Shown piece by piece: positions 27,172 through 36,600 of a DNA stretch of 64,000 nt. A model generated the notes under the pieces. It made no database searches. It worked only from the letters and a program-made list of their open reading frames with translations, and was not told where the DNA came from. The position numbers and the translations under genes are program-made. Positions within the stretch are counted from its first letter, which is position 1; each line of letters starts with the position of its first letter. The stretch covers positions 499,271 to 563,270 of the forward strand of contig MKWG01000011.1 of the NCBI GenBank assembly GCA_001899685.1, in the 5' to 3' direction. Origin of the DNA: Sphingobacteriales bacterium 44-15 (GTDB lineage Bacteria; Bacteroidota; Bacteroidia; Chitinophagales; Chitinophagaceae).

Positions 27172-27842
27172 CCTTCCCATTTATAACCTGTACCGTAAAC
27201 AGTTTTCAAAAATTGTTCGCAGCCCGCTTCATTCAGCTTCTTCTTTAAGTTCTTTACGTGTGCATATACGAAGTCGTGATTGTCGAGCATATCCACGAAA
27301 TCTCCTGAAAGATGTTCGGCCAGGGTACTTTTAGAAATCACCCTGTTTTTATTGCCGATAAAGTATATAAGCAAACCAAATTCTTTTTTTGTAAGAGCAA
27401 CCATAGTTTTATTTACCGAAACAGTTTTTGCCAAAAGATCTATTTCCAATTCGCCCTGTCTTACAATATTGGAATTATTGAATTGCCTCCTTCGGATCAG
27501 GGAGTACATCCGGGCGGTTAATTCTGATAAATGAAAAGGTTTTGTGAGATAATCGTCCGCACCTATCTGCAACCCTTTAATCTTATCATCCAGGGAATTC
27601 CTGGCAGAAATGATGATAACACCATCCTGCTTATTTTCTTTCTTTAGTTCTTCTAAGATTTTTAGCCCGTTACCATCAGGAAGCGTTATATCCAGTAAAA
27701 TACAATCATAATCAAACACTTCTATTTTTCTCACTGCTTCTGTGAAGGTAGAAGCAACCTCGCATAAATAGCTTTCCTTTGAAAGGTATTCTGAAATACT
27801 CAAAGCAAGCTCTTTTTCATCTTCTATGATCAAAATTTTCAT
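27168..27842 (-). CDS. OmpR-family response regulator, first system of the island
   Basis: A 224-residue regulator. The receiver domain (1-120) has the acidic pair IEDE, the phosphoacceptor Asp in YDCILLDITLPDG and the conserved Lys of YLTKPFHL. A winged-helix DNA-binding domain (about 125-222) ends VYGTGYKWEG. It is closely related to the regulator encoded divergently at 28088 (shared LQIGADDYL-KPFHL-EL, DFVY-H-KNL-KKL). A matched box and a TAATTTTG -7-like element precede its start, pointing to autoregulation. Confidence 0.92.
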   Translation of the reverse strand: MKILIIEDEKELALSISEYLSKESYLCEVASTFTEAVRKIEVFDYDCILLDITLPDGNGLKILEELKKENKQDGVIIISARNSLDDKIKGLQIGADDYLTKPFHLSELTARMYSLIRRRQFNNSNIVRQGELEIDLLAKTVSVNKTMVALTKKEFGLLIYFIGNKNRVISKSTLAEHLSGDFVDMLDNHDFVYAHVKNLKKKLNEAGCEQFLKTVYGTGYKWEG

Positions 27843-27846
27843 GCTG

Positions 27847-27881
27847 CAAAATTAAAATTTGATTTTGAAGGAATCCTGAAT
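27847..27881 (-). promoter_or_regulatory. Predicted autoregulated promoter of the first response regulator
   Basis: On the minus strand ATTCAGGATTCCTTCAA (27881-27865) contains TTCA twice at 11-base spacing, like PhoB/OmpR direct repeats. TAATTTTG (27854-27847) follows, matching the Bacteroidota -7 consensus TAnnTTTG, just upstream of the ATG at 27842. The box replaces a -33 element. The same box precedes the PAP2-eptA operon. Confidence 0.45.
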
Positions 27882-28040
27882 GCTGTTTTGCTGCCAAACC
27901 CCTGCCCCGGACCGGTTGACAACTGTTCGTTTTTCCGGTAAATAATGTCCATTGTATAGTTTAGGGCTCCCGGGCTGTCCATTTTTCAGAATTACTACAG
28001 ATTCCGGTTTTAATTTGCTCGGCAGCCTGCTATATGTAAA

Positions 28041-28057
28041 GCGGCAATAATTGCCGC
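28041..28057. promoter_or_regulatory. Palindrome GCGGCAATAATTGCCGC upstream of the second response regulator
   Basis: Perfect 7-base arms with a 3-base centre end 30 bases before the ATG of the second regulator. It could be a dimer operator or a small hairpin in the leader. No second copy was noticed elsewhere in the window. Confidence 0.35.
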
Positions 28058-28087
28058 AATGATACAGGCAAAATACTATCATTTTAT

Positions 28088-28771
28088 ATGAAACTTTTGG
28101 TCATAGAAGACGAACGGGATCTTTCCGACAGCATTTATGCTTACCTGGAGAAACAGCAATTTATTTGTGACACAGCTTACGATTATTATGAGGCCCTGGA
28201 TAAAATATCGCTGAATGAATACTCCTGTATCATCCTTGACATTATGCTGCCGCATGGAAGCGGGCTGCAATTGCTGAAAATACTGAAAAAACAAAAAAAG
28301 ACAGACGGAGTACTTATTATCAGTGCGAAAAATTCGTTGGAAGACAAAGTAGAAGGTTTGCAGATAGGTGCGGACGATTACCTGGCAAAGCCGTTCCACC
28401 TCGCCGAACTGGGTGCGCGTGTCGCTGCGATCATAAGGCGGAGATCATTTTATGGGCAGACCCGGATTGAACTGGACAGTTTGGTGCTTGATCTCTCTGA
28501 TCGAACCCTGAGAGGGCCTCATGATGAAGAAATCCCTCTTACTCGGAAAGAATACGATCTCCTGATATATTTTGTCAGCAATAAAAACAGGGTAGTTACC
28601 AAAGAAGCGATCGTTGAGCATCTTTGGGGAGAAGGTATTGATATGGCATATAGTTATGACTTTGTTTACTCCCACATAAAAAACCTTCGTAAAAAGCTCC
28701 TGCAAGCCGGTTGCCCGGATTATATCAAGGCTGTATATGGCATGGGATACAAATTTACCATTGCAGGTTAG
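28088..28771 (+). CDS. OmpR-family response regulator, second system of the island
   Basis: A 227-residue regulator. The receiver has IEDE, the phosphoacceptor Asp in YSCIILDIMLPHG and the Lys in YLAKPFHL. The winged helix ends VYGMGYKFTIAG. Long stretches match the divergent regulator at 27168-27842, so the two systems look like an inverted duplication or a joint acquisition. The kinase start lies 11 bases after this stop, so the pair is an operon. Confidence 0.92.
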   Translation: MKLLVIEDERDLSDSIYAYLEKQQFICDTAYDYYEALDKISLNEYSCIILDIMLPHGSGLQLLKILKKQKKTDGVLIISAKNSLEDKVEGLQIGADDYLAKPFHLAELGARVAAIIRRRSFYGQTRIELDSLVLDLSDRTLRGPHDEEIPLTRKEYDLLIYFVSNKNRVVTKEAIVEHLWGEGIDMAYSYDFVYSHIKNLRKKLLQAGCPDYIKAVYGMGYKFTIAG

Positions 28772-28782
28772 CTAACTATTGT

Positions 28783-30057
28783 ATGAAATTATTTTCCATA
28801 TACAACCGGATTAATTTAACTGTCATGGCAATTTTGTTCGTGCTGACGGCCGGATCATATTATTTAATGATTAACCGGATTTTTGTTCACGAACTTGATG
28901 AAGAATTAAATGATTATAAACATAAGATCGAGGTTTTTGCCAAACGGTACGGTAAGGCTCCCGAGCCTGGAGCTTTGGAGGATTTAAGGGTATTGTATGA
29001 ACCTGTTACAAAAGCTTCCGGAGACGTTCGATATGATCTTGTCCGGAAGTTTGATCCTGAAGAAAAAGAAATGGAAAATTTTTGCCAGCTCATATATACA
29101 CAGGCTATCGGCGATCAGTTTTACAAAGTCACCATAGAAAAACCTGTGGAAGGTATCCGGCTTCTCACTAAAACAATTGTCTATGCTACAATTGCCATGT
29201 TGCTGGCGATTGTTTTCATTTCCCTGTTGCTGAATCAAATGGTATTAAAAAGATTATGGCGTCCGTTTTATAATTCTATTCAAGCAATAAAGACCTTTAA
29301 GCTGAGAGGTGGCGATATTCCGAAGCTTCCACCCACGCGCATTGATGAGTTTTCATTCCTGAATGACAGCCTTTCCCAAACGATGGAATCTGCAAAAACA
29401 GAATACCGAATATTAAAGGAATTTACTGAAAATGCCTCTCACGAGGTACAAACGCCTCTTGCGATCATACGCTCCAAGCTGGATCTGCTGATACAGGAAG
29501 AAAACTTATCAGAAAAGCAGGTGGAACTGCTTACGGGAGTTTATGGAGCTGTTAAAAGAATATCCAGGCTTAACCAGTCTTTGTTACTGCTTGCAAAAAT
29601 AGAGAACCATCAATACGCTGTTACCGGGCCCATCAATTTAAAAACAGTAATATCCGATAAGCTGGACCAGTTCAGGGAATTTTGGAACGATAATAGGATA
29701 CAGATTTCATCCCACCTCGAAGAAAGTCTTATTAACGCAAATGCAGACCTTATAGATGTTTTACTGAATAATTTGCTCAGTAATGCAGGACTACATAACC
29801 GCAAAAATGGAAAGATCAACATTCATTTAAAGAGTGATCAACTGATGATCAGCAATACCGGCTCTCTCCATGAGCTTGATAAAGAACGGCTGTTCAGTCG
29901 TTTTTATAAACAGGCAATGCAAAGTCCTCATAATGGACTGGGGCTTTCCATTATTAAGCAGATATGCGACCAGTCGAACATCCATGTTCAATATTCATTT
30001 GACGGTATTTTTCATAGGTTCACATTAACATGGGTGATGACGGAAGCCGGTAATTAA
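28783..30057 (+). CDS. Sensor histidine kinase, second system of the island
   Basis: A 424-residue kinase from ATG 28783 (MKLFSIYNRINLTV); the frame is open upstream but overlaps the regulator. One helix lies near residues 10-30 and a second near 135-157, with a periplasmic domain rich in Glu/Asp/Lys (HELDEELNDYKHK) between. HisKA has FTENASHEVQTPLA, the N-box is NNLLSNAGLHN and the G-box is HNGLGLSIIKQI. The acid-rich periplasmic segment could sense cations or cationic peptides, as in PhoQ/PmrB; this is inference. The downstream PAP2 gene follows after 58 bases on the same strand. Confidence 0.9.
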   Translation: MKLFSIYNRINLTVMAILFVLTAGSYYLMINRIFVHELDEELNDYKHKIEVFAKRYGKAPEPGALEDLRVLYEPVTKASGDVRYDLVRKFDPEEKEMENFCQLIYTQAIGDQFYKVTIEKPVEGIRLLTKTIVYATIAMLLAIVFISLLLNQMVLKRLWRPFYNSIQAIKTFKLRGGDIPKLPPTRIDEFSFLNDSLSQTMESAKTEYRILKEFTENASHEVQTPLAIIRSKLDLLIQEENLSEKQVELLTGVYGAVKRISRLNQSLLLLAKIENHQYAVTGPINLKTVISDKLDQFREFWNDNRIQISSHLEESLINANADLIDVLLNNLLSNAGLHNRKNGKINIHLKSDQLMISNTGSLHELDKERLFSRFYKQAMQSPHNGLGLSIIKQICDQSNIHVQYSFDGIFHRFTLTWVMTEAGN

Positions 30058-30115
30058 ATATAAATGAACTCCTAAATTTCTCCAGATTCAGGTAATAGCT
30101 TGTGCTTATTTAAAT

Positions 30116-30811
30116 ATGAAGCATAGCATACCGGTTCTCTCTCTGATCATTCTTCCTTTTGCCGGAATATCCCAGGTGCGGGACAGTATCAGCAATTTTA
30201 ATTATAGGCCGAGGTTTGAATACCGGGCGCTGGTACCTTCTGCATCCCTGATAATATCCGGGATATCGGTGAATGGTAATGCCAGGGAATCTTTCAAGAA
30301 TGAGGTCGTGGAAGAAAGAGATGAGCATCTCTCCCGCTTTCATACCGGTATTGACAACTATCTTCAGTTTTCGCCGGTGCTTATGCCCTATGTGTTTGAC
30401 ATAGCCGGTATAAAGTCAAAGACAGACATTGCAAACCGGACGGCGATCGCGTTAAAAAGCCAGGTGGTAATGATGGCAGCAGTGTATGTTCTGAAAAATA
30501 CCACTCACCAGTTGCGACCTGACGGAAGCGCTTATACTTCCTTTCCTTCCGGGCATACAGCACAGGCGTTCATGGGCGCCGCTATTCTTTCCGAAGAATA
30601 CAAAGACCGCTATAAATGGATGCCTTACGCCGCCTACGGCGTAGCTTCCGCTGTGGGTATTATGCGTATGGCAAACAACCGGCATTATATAAGCGATGTG
30701 CTTGTGGGCGCAGGCATCGGGATCTTATCAACTAAGGTTATTTACTGGACACATCAATACAAATGGGGCAGGAAAAATAAAAAGGAGCTCCGCGATAAAA
30801 GCTTATTTTGA
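30116..30811 (+). CDS. PAP2-family phosphatase, second copy in the island
   Basis: A 231-residue protein with a cleavable-looking signal (MKHSIPVLSLIILPFAGISQ) and the PAP2 motifs KNTTHQLRP, FPSGHT and RMANNRHYISDV. It has fewer membrane helices than the PAP2 protein at 23951. Such proteins act on lipid or periplasmic phosphate esters, and lipid A dephosphorylation (LpxE/LpxF-like) is a reasonable guess because of the neighbouring regulators and eptA. Its end overlaps the convergent Fic gene by nine bases. Confidence 0.85.
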   Translation: MKHSIPVLSLIILPFAGISQVRDSISNFNYRPRFEYRALVPSASLIISGISVNGNARESFKNEVVEERDEHLSRFHTGIDNYLQFSPVLMPYVFDIAGIKSKTDIANRTAIALKSQVVMMAAVYVLKNTTHQLRPDGSAYTSFPSGHTAQAFMGAAILSEEYKDRYKWMPYAAYGVASAVGIMRMANNRHYISDVLVGAGIGILSTKVIYWTHQYKWGRKNKKELRDKSLF

Positions 30812-32200
30812 CCATGCCCGTTTCCAGCGTTTAAATTCCGACGGGCTCACCCGGTATCTGGCAAAGTTCCCTTCATGAAGACTCAATAATTCCGTTTCCA
30901 CCAGCTCAACAAACCGGCTGGCGTCGGTGGGGGATACGACCGAAGCCTGTGCCTGGATAAGAGATGCTGCTTCAGTTGATGAAAACCCTTGTACAACAAT
31001 TTCGCTGACCAGTTTTTGCATCTGGTCACGATACTTCATCCGGAAGGGGTCCGGCTCACCGATTGTTTGACGCACCTGTGCATACCGGTCTGCAGATTGC
31101 CGGCAGGCCCACAGGAAAACATCTTTTAATAAATCAATCCGGTTTAGCTCATATACACCCAGCAATCCTTGCACATACAGGTCATCCGGTACGCCAATAA
31201 AGGAAATGGGAACCAGGTTACGCTTATTGAGTGGGATATTGGCCGCCAGTCTTGAAACGCGTTTGTTTACATCTTCAAACGGTTGCAAATAAGGGAGTTG
31301 AACCATAATAAATAATGCCTGCTCGTGAGGGTTTTTGATGGCAGCCGTTTTGTCCAGTATCTGCACAAACATTTCTTCTATTAAATGCGGAATAGCCGTT
31401 GGCGTATAGACTGATTTCTTTATGCCTACCGTATAGGAGCGAAGCCTTCCCGGCGCCGCGGGATCCGGCAGCAGGTTGTTGGAAAGAAGGGCGTGTAAGT
31501 TTTGAATGGAATAACGGTTGAAGTCAATTTCATTGGCGTCTGACACCATAAATTCTATTGCCTCTTTGTGGTTAAGGATCATCTGCGCTTCAGCGGTTGA
31601 CTTCCCGGCAGCGGCTTCTCCGCGGGATAATAATCGTTCTGTGTCCAGCAGCGAATAAGTATTTCCTTCAAGCCGGCTGGAATTCCAGGACAGATCTATC
31701 AACAGTCTTTGCAATATATGCCTGATATAGGTACCGGCGGGCTGCTGCGCTGCGCCTGTTGTCGCTGTAAGATTTGCCAGTTGATCTCTTTCTGCCTTGC
31801 TCAGGTAAAAATCTTTATTGGGGCGATATTGATCTGCAAAGACCCTGTTGTAACCTACCGGCGCACGCCTGTTAAAAGGTTTGGACAGTATAGCCAGTAT
31901 TTCTTTACTTTGGTTCGAAAGAGGAATTGAGGTACCTTGATTCGCCACGTACGGCACTTCTTCATCGTATAATATATTTTGTGTATCCCCTAAATGATAC
32001 CTTGCCAACCGCCTCGCGCCGGTTCGCCTCACCTGTTGTTCTTCTATCAATGTTTCAAGCCTTCTTTGAAGGGTGCGCAGCTCAATATCCAGCCCTGATC
32101 CGATAATATCTCCGGCACTGGCGCCCTCCGGAAATTGTTGCAATACTGTTTTTATAACTTCCAGTTCCCGGGCTATTTTTCTCTGGTATTCGGTGAGCAT
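30803..32200 (-). CDS. Fic-family protein with N-terminal winged helix and non-canonical active site
   Basis: A 465-residue protein (ATG 32200). Residues 1-65 look like a winged helix (LRTLQRRLETLIEEQQVRR). A Fic N-terminal region with SSRLEGN fits the inhibitory (S/T)xxxE(G/N) helix. The Fic core reads LPYLQPFEDVNKRVSRLAAN where active AMP-transferases have HPFxDGNGR. The catalytic His is Gln, and GNG is replaced by VNK. The nucleotide-binding Arg is kept. This is a recurrent Fic subgroup; loss of AMPylation is likely but another activity is possible. A perfect palindrome just upstream of the start and the winged helix suggest that it represses its own gene. Confidence 0.88.
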   Translation of the reverse strand: MLTEYQRKIARELEVIKTVLQQFPEGASAGDIIGSGLDIELRTLQRRLETLIEEQQVRRTGARRLARYHLGDTQNILYDEEVPYVANQGTSIPLSNQSKEILAILSKPFNRRAPVGYNRVFADQYRPNKDFYLSKAERDQLANLTATTGAAQQPAGTYIRHILQRLLIDLSWNSSRLEGNTYSLLDTERLLSRGEAAAGKSTAEAQMILNHKEAIEFMVSDANEIDFNRYSIQNLHALLSNNLLPDPAAPGRLRSYTVGIKKSVYTPTAIPHLIEEMFVQILDKTAAIKNPHEQALFIMVQLPYLQPFEDVNKRVSRLAANIPLNKRNLVPISFIGVPDDLYVQGLLGVYELNRIDLLKDVFLWACRQSADRYAQVRQTIGEPDPFRMKYRDQMQKLVSEIVVQGFSSTEAASLIQAQASVVSPTDASRFVELVETELLSLHEGNFARYRVSPSEFKRWKRAWSK

Positions 32201-32214
32201 CTCTAAAAACAATC

Positions 32215-32245
32215 ATTTCGACAAATATACAATTTTTGTCGAAAT
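32215..32245. promoter_or_regulatory. Operator-like palindrome in front of the Fic gene
   Basis: ATTTCGACAAA (32215-32225) and TTTGTCGAAAT (32235-32245) are perfect 11-base inverted repeats separated by nine bases. The site begins 15 bases upstream of the Fic ATG, where a repressor would block transcription or initiation. The Fic protein's own N-terminal winged helix is the natural candidate ligand. Confidence 0.6.
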
Positions 32246-32420
32246 ATGTTACTATATCACATATTTTTATGGTCAGGTAATGTCAAACATCTATACTGTA
32301 TAGGACAGAAATCGTCGAAAAAGTTTCGTCAGCAATAAATGCAACCCGATAAAGGATACTATTCTTAGTAGTGAAGTTATAAGTGTTTTATTCTGTTGTC
32401 AAAAACATAATTATAATGGT

Positions 32421-32510
32421 TTACCAAACCTGATACCTTTTTTTAGTTAGCGTTTGAATTGAAGTTTTCCCCTTGATATATGAACGCACAGCTTCCTTAT
32501 CCGTAACCAT
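32421..32510 (-). pseudogene. Short orphan reading frame, possible gene relic
   Basis: An ATG-to-TAA frame of 29 residues (MVTDKEAVRSYIKGKTSIQT...) lies in the gap between the beta-propeller gene and the Fic gene. The frame stays open upstream of the ATG (KKREVLKPVAK), so it may be the tail of a lost gene. The sequence looks protein-like but I cannot assign it. The rest of 32246-32580 is AT-rich and shows nothing recognisable. Confidence 0.25.
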
Positions 32511-32580
32511 TTTGGCTACAGGCTTTAAAACTTCTCTCTTTTTTAGATTTTTAAACAAAAGAAGAAATAAAAGTAATACT

Positions 32581-33579
32581 CTACTTTACCACAAGCACTT
32601 TAAATGTTTCCGGCTTTGCCGCGGGGCGTTTCCCGGGTTCGGTTGCCGGCTCCAATTCCGCTGCGGGTAAATAGATAGTATGGGTGGATTCATCAATGGC
32701 TATCGTCCTGGCGCTCTTTTGTGTGGTAACATTTTCTTCAATCGAAAAATCATTGGCGGTTTTTTCTTTAATAGCGGTCATGGTACCTTCTCCGTTGGAT
32801 GTGAATATTTCTTTGGTGCTGTTGTCAAACGCAACGCCATCACAGCCCTCGCCTATAGGCAGTTTTGCAACTATTTTTCCATTTACTGCATTCAGCACTA
32901 CCAGCATTTTATCACAACCGGCAAAAAGCCGTTGGGTGGATCTGTCGAAAGCCAATCCTGTGGGGCCTTCTGCCGGCGCCAGCGACCAGCGATGCATCAC
33001 GGTATTGTTTTTCATATTCACCGCTACTATTTCACTTTTATCCTCGATGTTCACATACAGCATGCCTTTGCCATCAGCTACGGCGGTTTCCGGTCTGCCT
33101 TCCACCCGGATGGAGGCAACTACCTTATCTGTTTTGGGATCAATTACAGAGAGATCTTTGCTGCGCCCGTTACAGGTTATGATTTTCCCTGACCAGGGTT
33201 CATAAGAAATAGCATCCGGGTTTTCACCAGTAGTTATTTGTCTCAATTCCTTATGTGTTGGGATATCAAATACGGTTACGTTATTGGCATTGCCATTGCT
33301 GGTATAACCTTTATTAAGGCTTGTAACAAAAGCGATACCATGCACTCCGTCAGTGTCAGGAATAATGCCTACTGAGTCGCCGGTGTTCTTGTTGATGATA
33401 TTCACCCGGGTACGATTGGAAACATACAAATTGCCATCCGGGCCAACGGCGATATAGTCCCATTTTCCCATGCCATATACCGGGAATGACTGCTTAACCT
33501 GGTAGTGATGTTGTGCAAACAGATCTGTGCCGGCGAAAAGTACGGTTGCCAGCAGCAAAGGCATTATTACGTGTTTCAT
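32581..33579 (-). CDS. YncE-like (YVTN/NHL) beta-propeller exported protein
   Basis: A 332-residue protein with a signal peptide (MKHVIMPLLLATVLFAGTDLFAQ) and repeated propeller blades such as GPDGNLYVSNRTRVNIIN, KTDKVVASIRVEG and AVNGKIVAKLPIGEGC, each about 42 residues. It is the last gene of the efflux operon, 23 bases after the pump. YncE-type propellers are periplasmic ligand- or DNA-binding proteins without known catalysis; here a role linked to the efflux substrate is only inferred. Confidence 0.85.
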   Translation of the reverse strand: MKHVIMPLLLATVLFAGTDLFAQHHYQVKQSFPVYGMGKWDYIAVGPDGNLYVSNRTRVNIINKNTGDSVGIIPDTDGVHGIAFVTSLNKGYTSNGNANNVTVFDIPTHKELRQITTGENPDAISYEPWSGKIITCNGRSKDLSVIDPKTDKVVASIRVEGRPETAVADGKGMLYVNIEDKSEIVAVNMKNNTVMHRWSLAPAEGPTGLAFDRSTQRLFAGCDKMLVVLNAVNGKIVAKLPIGEGCDGVAFDNSTKEIFTSNGEGTMTAIKEKTANDFSIEENVTTQKSARTIAIDESTHTIYLPAAELEPATEPGKRPAAKPETFKVLVVK

Positions 33580-33602
33580 GTTATTGTTATTTTAAAAAAT
33601 TA

Positions 33603-36600
33603 TCATTGAATATTGTCTTTCCGGAATAAAAGCCTGAGCATGGACGGAAGCACGATCAGCAGCAGCGGCAATGCCACAATAAAGCCGCCAATAACGGCAA
33701 TGGCCAGCGGCTGATGCAACTGCGCACCAGTGCCGATGCCCAATGCTAATGGCAGCAGCGCAATAATAGCGCCCAAAGCGGTCATCAGCTTTGGGCGAAG
33801 CCGGGTGGAAATAGAATAAATGATGGCCTCGTCCACTCCCAGTGTATAGTGGTTTTCTTTGAATTGCAAAAAGGTAAAAATGGCATTTTCACCAATAATG
33901 CCCACGATCATGATCAGTCCCGTATAGCTCCCTACATTCAGGGGAATATGGGTGAGGTACAAAGCCAGGTAACTTCCGGCAATGCCTAATACAGCTATAG
34001 CTAATATGGTAAGCGCTACCTTAAATTCCCTGAACAGGAAAAGAATGACACCGAACACCAGTAAGCTGGCAATGATAAGAATAGTCAGCAGCTCGCGGAA
34101 TGAATTCTGCTGCTCCGCATAAGCGCCGCCATAGCTGATATGGTATCCCGCCGGCAGGGCTATTTTAGTGCTGAGAGCCTGTTGTATTTCCTGTATCACT
34201 GTTCCGAGATCCCGGTTTTCAAGGCGTGCCGTTACCACACCCATTGACTGGAGATTTTCTCTTTGTATTTCTGCATCGCCGGATGTGGTTTTTATGATTG
34301 CCAGCGATGAGAGCGGCAATATATTCCCGGCAGGCAGGAATATTTTCAGGTTGGTTATGCCGGTGATACTTTGAGTTCGGCTTCCCGGGTATAGCAATCG
34401 TACCTGGGTCAACTGTTCTTTTTCCTGTACGGCGCCCGCTACATTACCCATAAGCGCAGCCTGTATTTGCTGCTGCAATGCCGCAGGCGTTAACCCGAAT
34501 TGAGCGAGCTTGGCATAATCAGGTTGTATGCTTACCGAAGGCCCTGCAATAACAATACCGTTAAATACATCCGCCGTACCCTGTATATTGGTAACTACAT
34601 CCGCTACCTGTTTGGAAAGCGCCTGCAACCTTTGCTGGTCATCTCCGAATATTTTTATCTCTACAGGTTGTACCGAGCTCATCAGGTCGCCGAGCATATC
34701 GCCGATAACCTGTCCGAAATCTATACGCAATGCCGGTTGTGACGCCTCTATTTTCCGGCGTATATCGGCGATCACTTCGTCTGTTGTTTTGTCGCGGTTC
34801 TTTTTTAGCTGTATGAGATAGTCTCCGGTATTGGGTTCGGTAATGAAAAACCCCATTTGTGTGCCTGTCCGCCGAGAATAAGTAGCCACTTCAGGAACCT
34901 GTTGTATCAGCTTCTCCGCTTCCCGCAGCATCCTGTCCGTTTCTTCCAGTGAGGTGCCGGGCGGGGAAGCGTAGTCAAGCACAATGCTGCCTTCATCCAT
35001 TTCAGGCAAAAAACCGGTCTCCAGTTTTGGCAGGATAAAATAAATAGCAAATACCAGGCTGCCGGCTATGATAAAGCTGATCCACGGGCGATATATGAAA
35101 AACGACACCCATTTCTGCTTGTGTACAAGATGAGCCGCGGGCGTCTTATGATTCTTTTTTCCTGTCTTTCGCGACAAAAGCAGGTAGATCACCGGCAGAC
35201 CAATCCAGGTAACCAGGAATGAACAAACCAGTGTGATGATCATAGTGTCTGTCATTACCTTGAAGTAAGCGCCTGCAACACCGGTCATTAGTATGAAGGG
35301 CACAAAGATCACCATTGTACTGACCGATGAACCGACCATGGCCGGGAATAAATAATGAATGGCTTTGTGCAACAGGGAAGTCGTTGGCTCACCGGGATGC
35401 TCTTCATGTGTGCGGTGTATCTGCTCCACCACAACGATGGCATCGTCAATGATAAGCCCGATGGCTGCGGCAATAGCGCCGAGCGTCATGATATTAAGTG
35501 TGTAGCCGATAGCGTTCAGTACTATCAATGTAAGCCCCAGCGTAACGGGTATGGTGATCAGTATGGTGGCGCTTGCCTTTAAGGAACGCAGGAAAAGTAT
35601 GGCAACGATGATGGCCAGTAACAGGCCGACCCAGAGACTGTCCGATACGCTTTTAACAGCATCCTGCACAAAATCAGCCTGCCGGTAATAAGGCTGTATC
35701 GAAACATCTCTGGGTAATGCTTTTCGCAGTTCTGCCACTTTCTTTTCCATATCAGCAGATAGCTGGATAAGATTGGCCGCAGGTTGTTTGATGACGGCCA
35801 CCAGCACGGCATCTTTTCCGTTGGCATTGATCCGCGTATATTCTACCGCTTCGTTTACGGAAACTTTTGCAATATCCCCGAGGCGAATCACCCGTGCCCC
35901 GCTCGCTTTGATCACGATATTATCCAGGTCGCCGAGCGTATGTACCGTGGCATCGGTAACCGTGAGGTATAAGAATTTATAGTCAGACAGGTAACCGTTC
36001 GACTGGATAAAGTTCGTGGCAGTAAGGGCGGCGGAAACAGCATCGGGACTTATTCCTGCAGATATCATTTTCTGCTGATCCAGTTCCAGCCAGTATTCCT
36101 TGGATTTTCCGCCGATGATCCTAACTTCAGACACACCTTCTACCTGCGATAGAAAAGGTTTAATGGTATAATTGGCGAGTAATTTTAATTCTATGGGTGT
36201 TTTGGAATGGCTTTCCAGCGTATAACCCATTACGGGTAATATGGAAGGATTCATTTTTTCCACCGTTACCTGCAAGCCCGGCGGAAGTTGATTATTTACC
36301 TGGCTGATCCTTGATTCGATACGCTGTACTGCAAGGTCAATATCAGCATTCCAGTTGAGGAAAGCGGATATTTCGCAAGTGCCTTTACTGGTGGTGCTCC
36401 TGATATACCGGAGGTCCGGAACCTGCTTTATCGCATTTTCCATCGGCTTGGTTACCGTGATCATCATTTTATCCACCGGCTGCAGTCCTGCATCTGCAAT
36501 GATCTTTATTTTGGGAAAAGTGATCTCAGGGAAAAGCGATGTTTGCAGCCTGCTATAGACGAATAATCCTCCCCCGATGATCAGCACCAGCAATACGCTG

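Noticed and set aside
27852..28082. A 76-codon minus-strand open frame between the two response regulators
   Set aside because: It covers the divergent promoter region, including the RR1 box and the RR2 palindrome; no motif seen.
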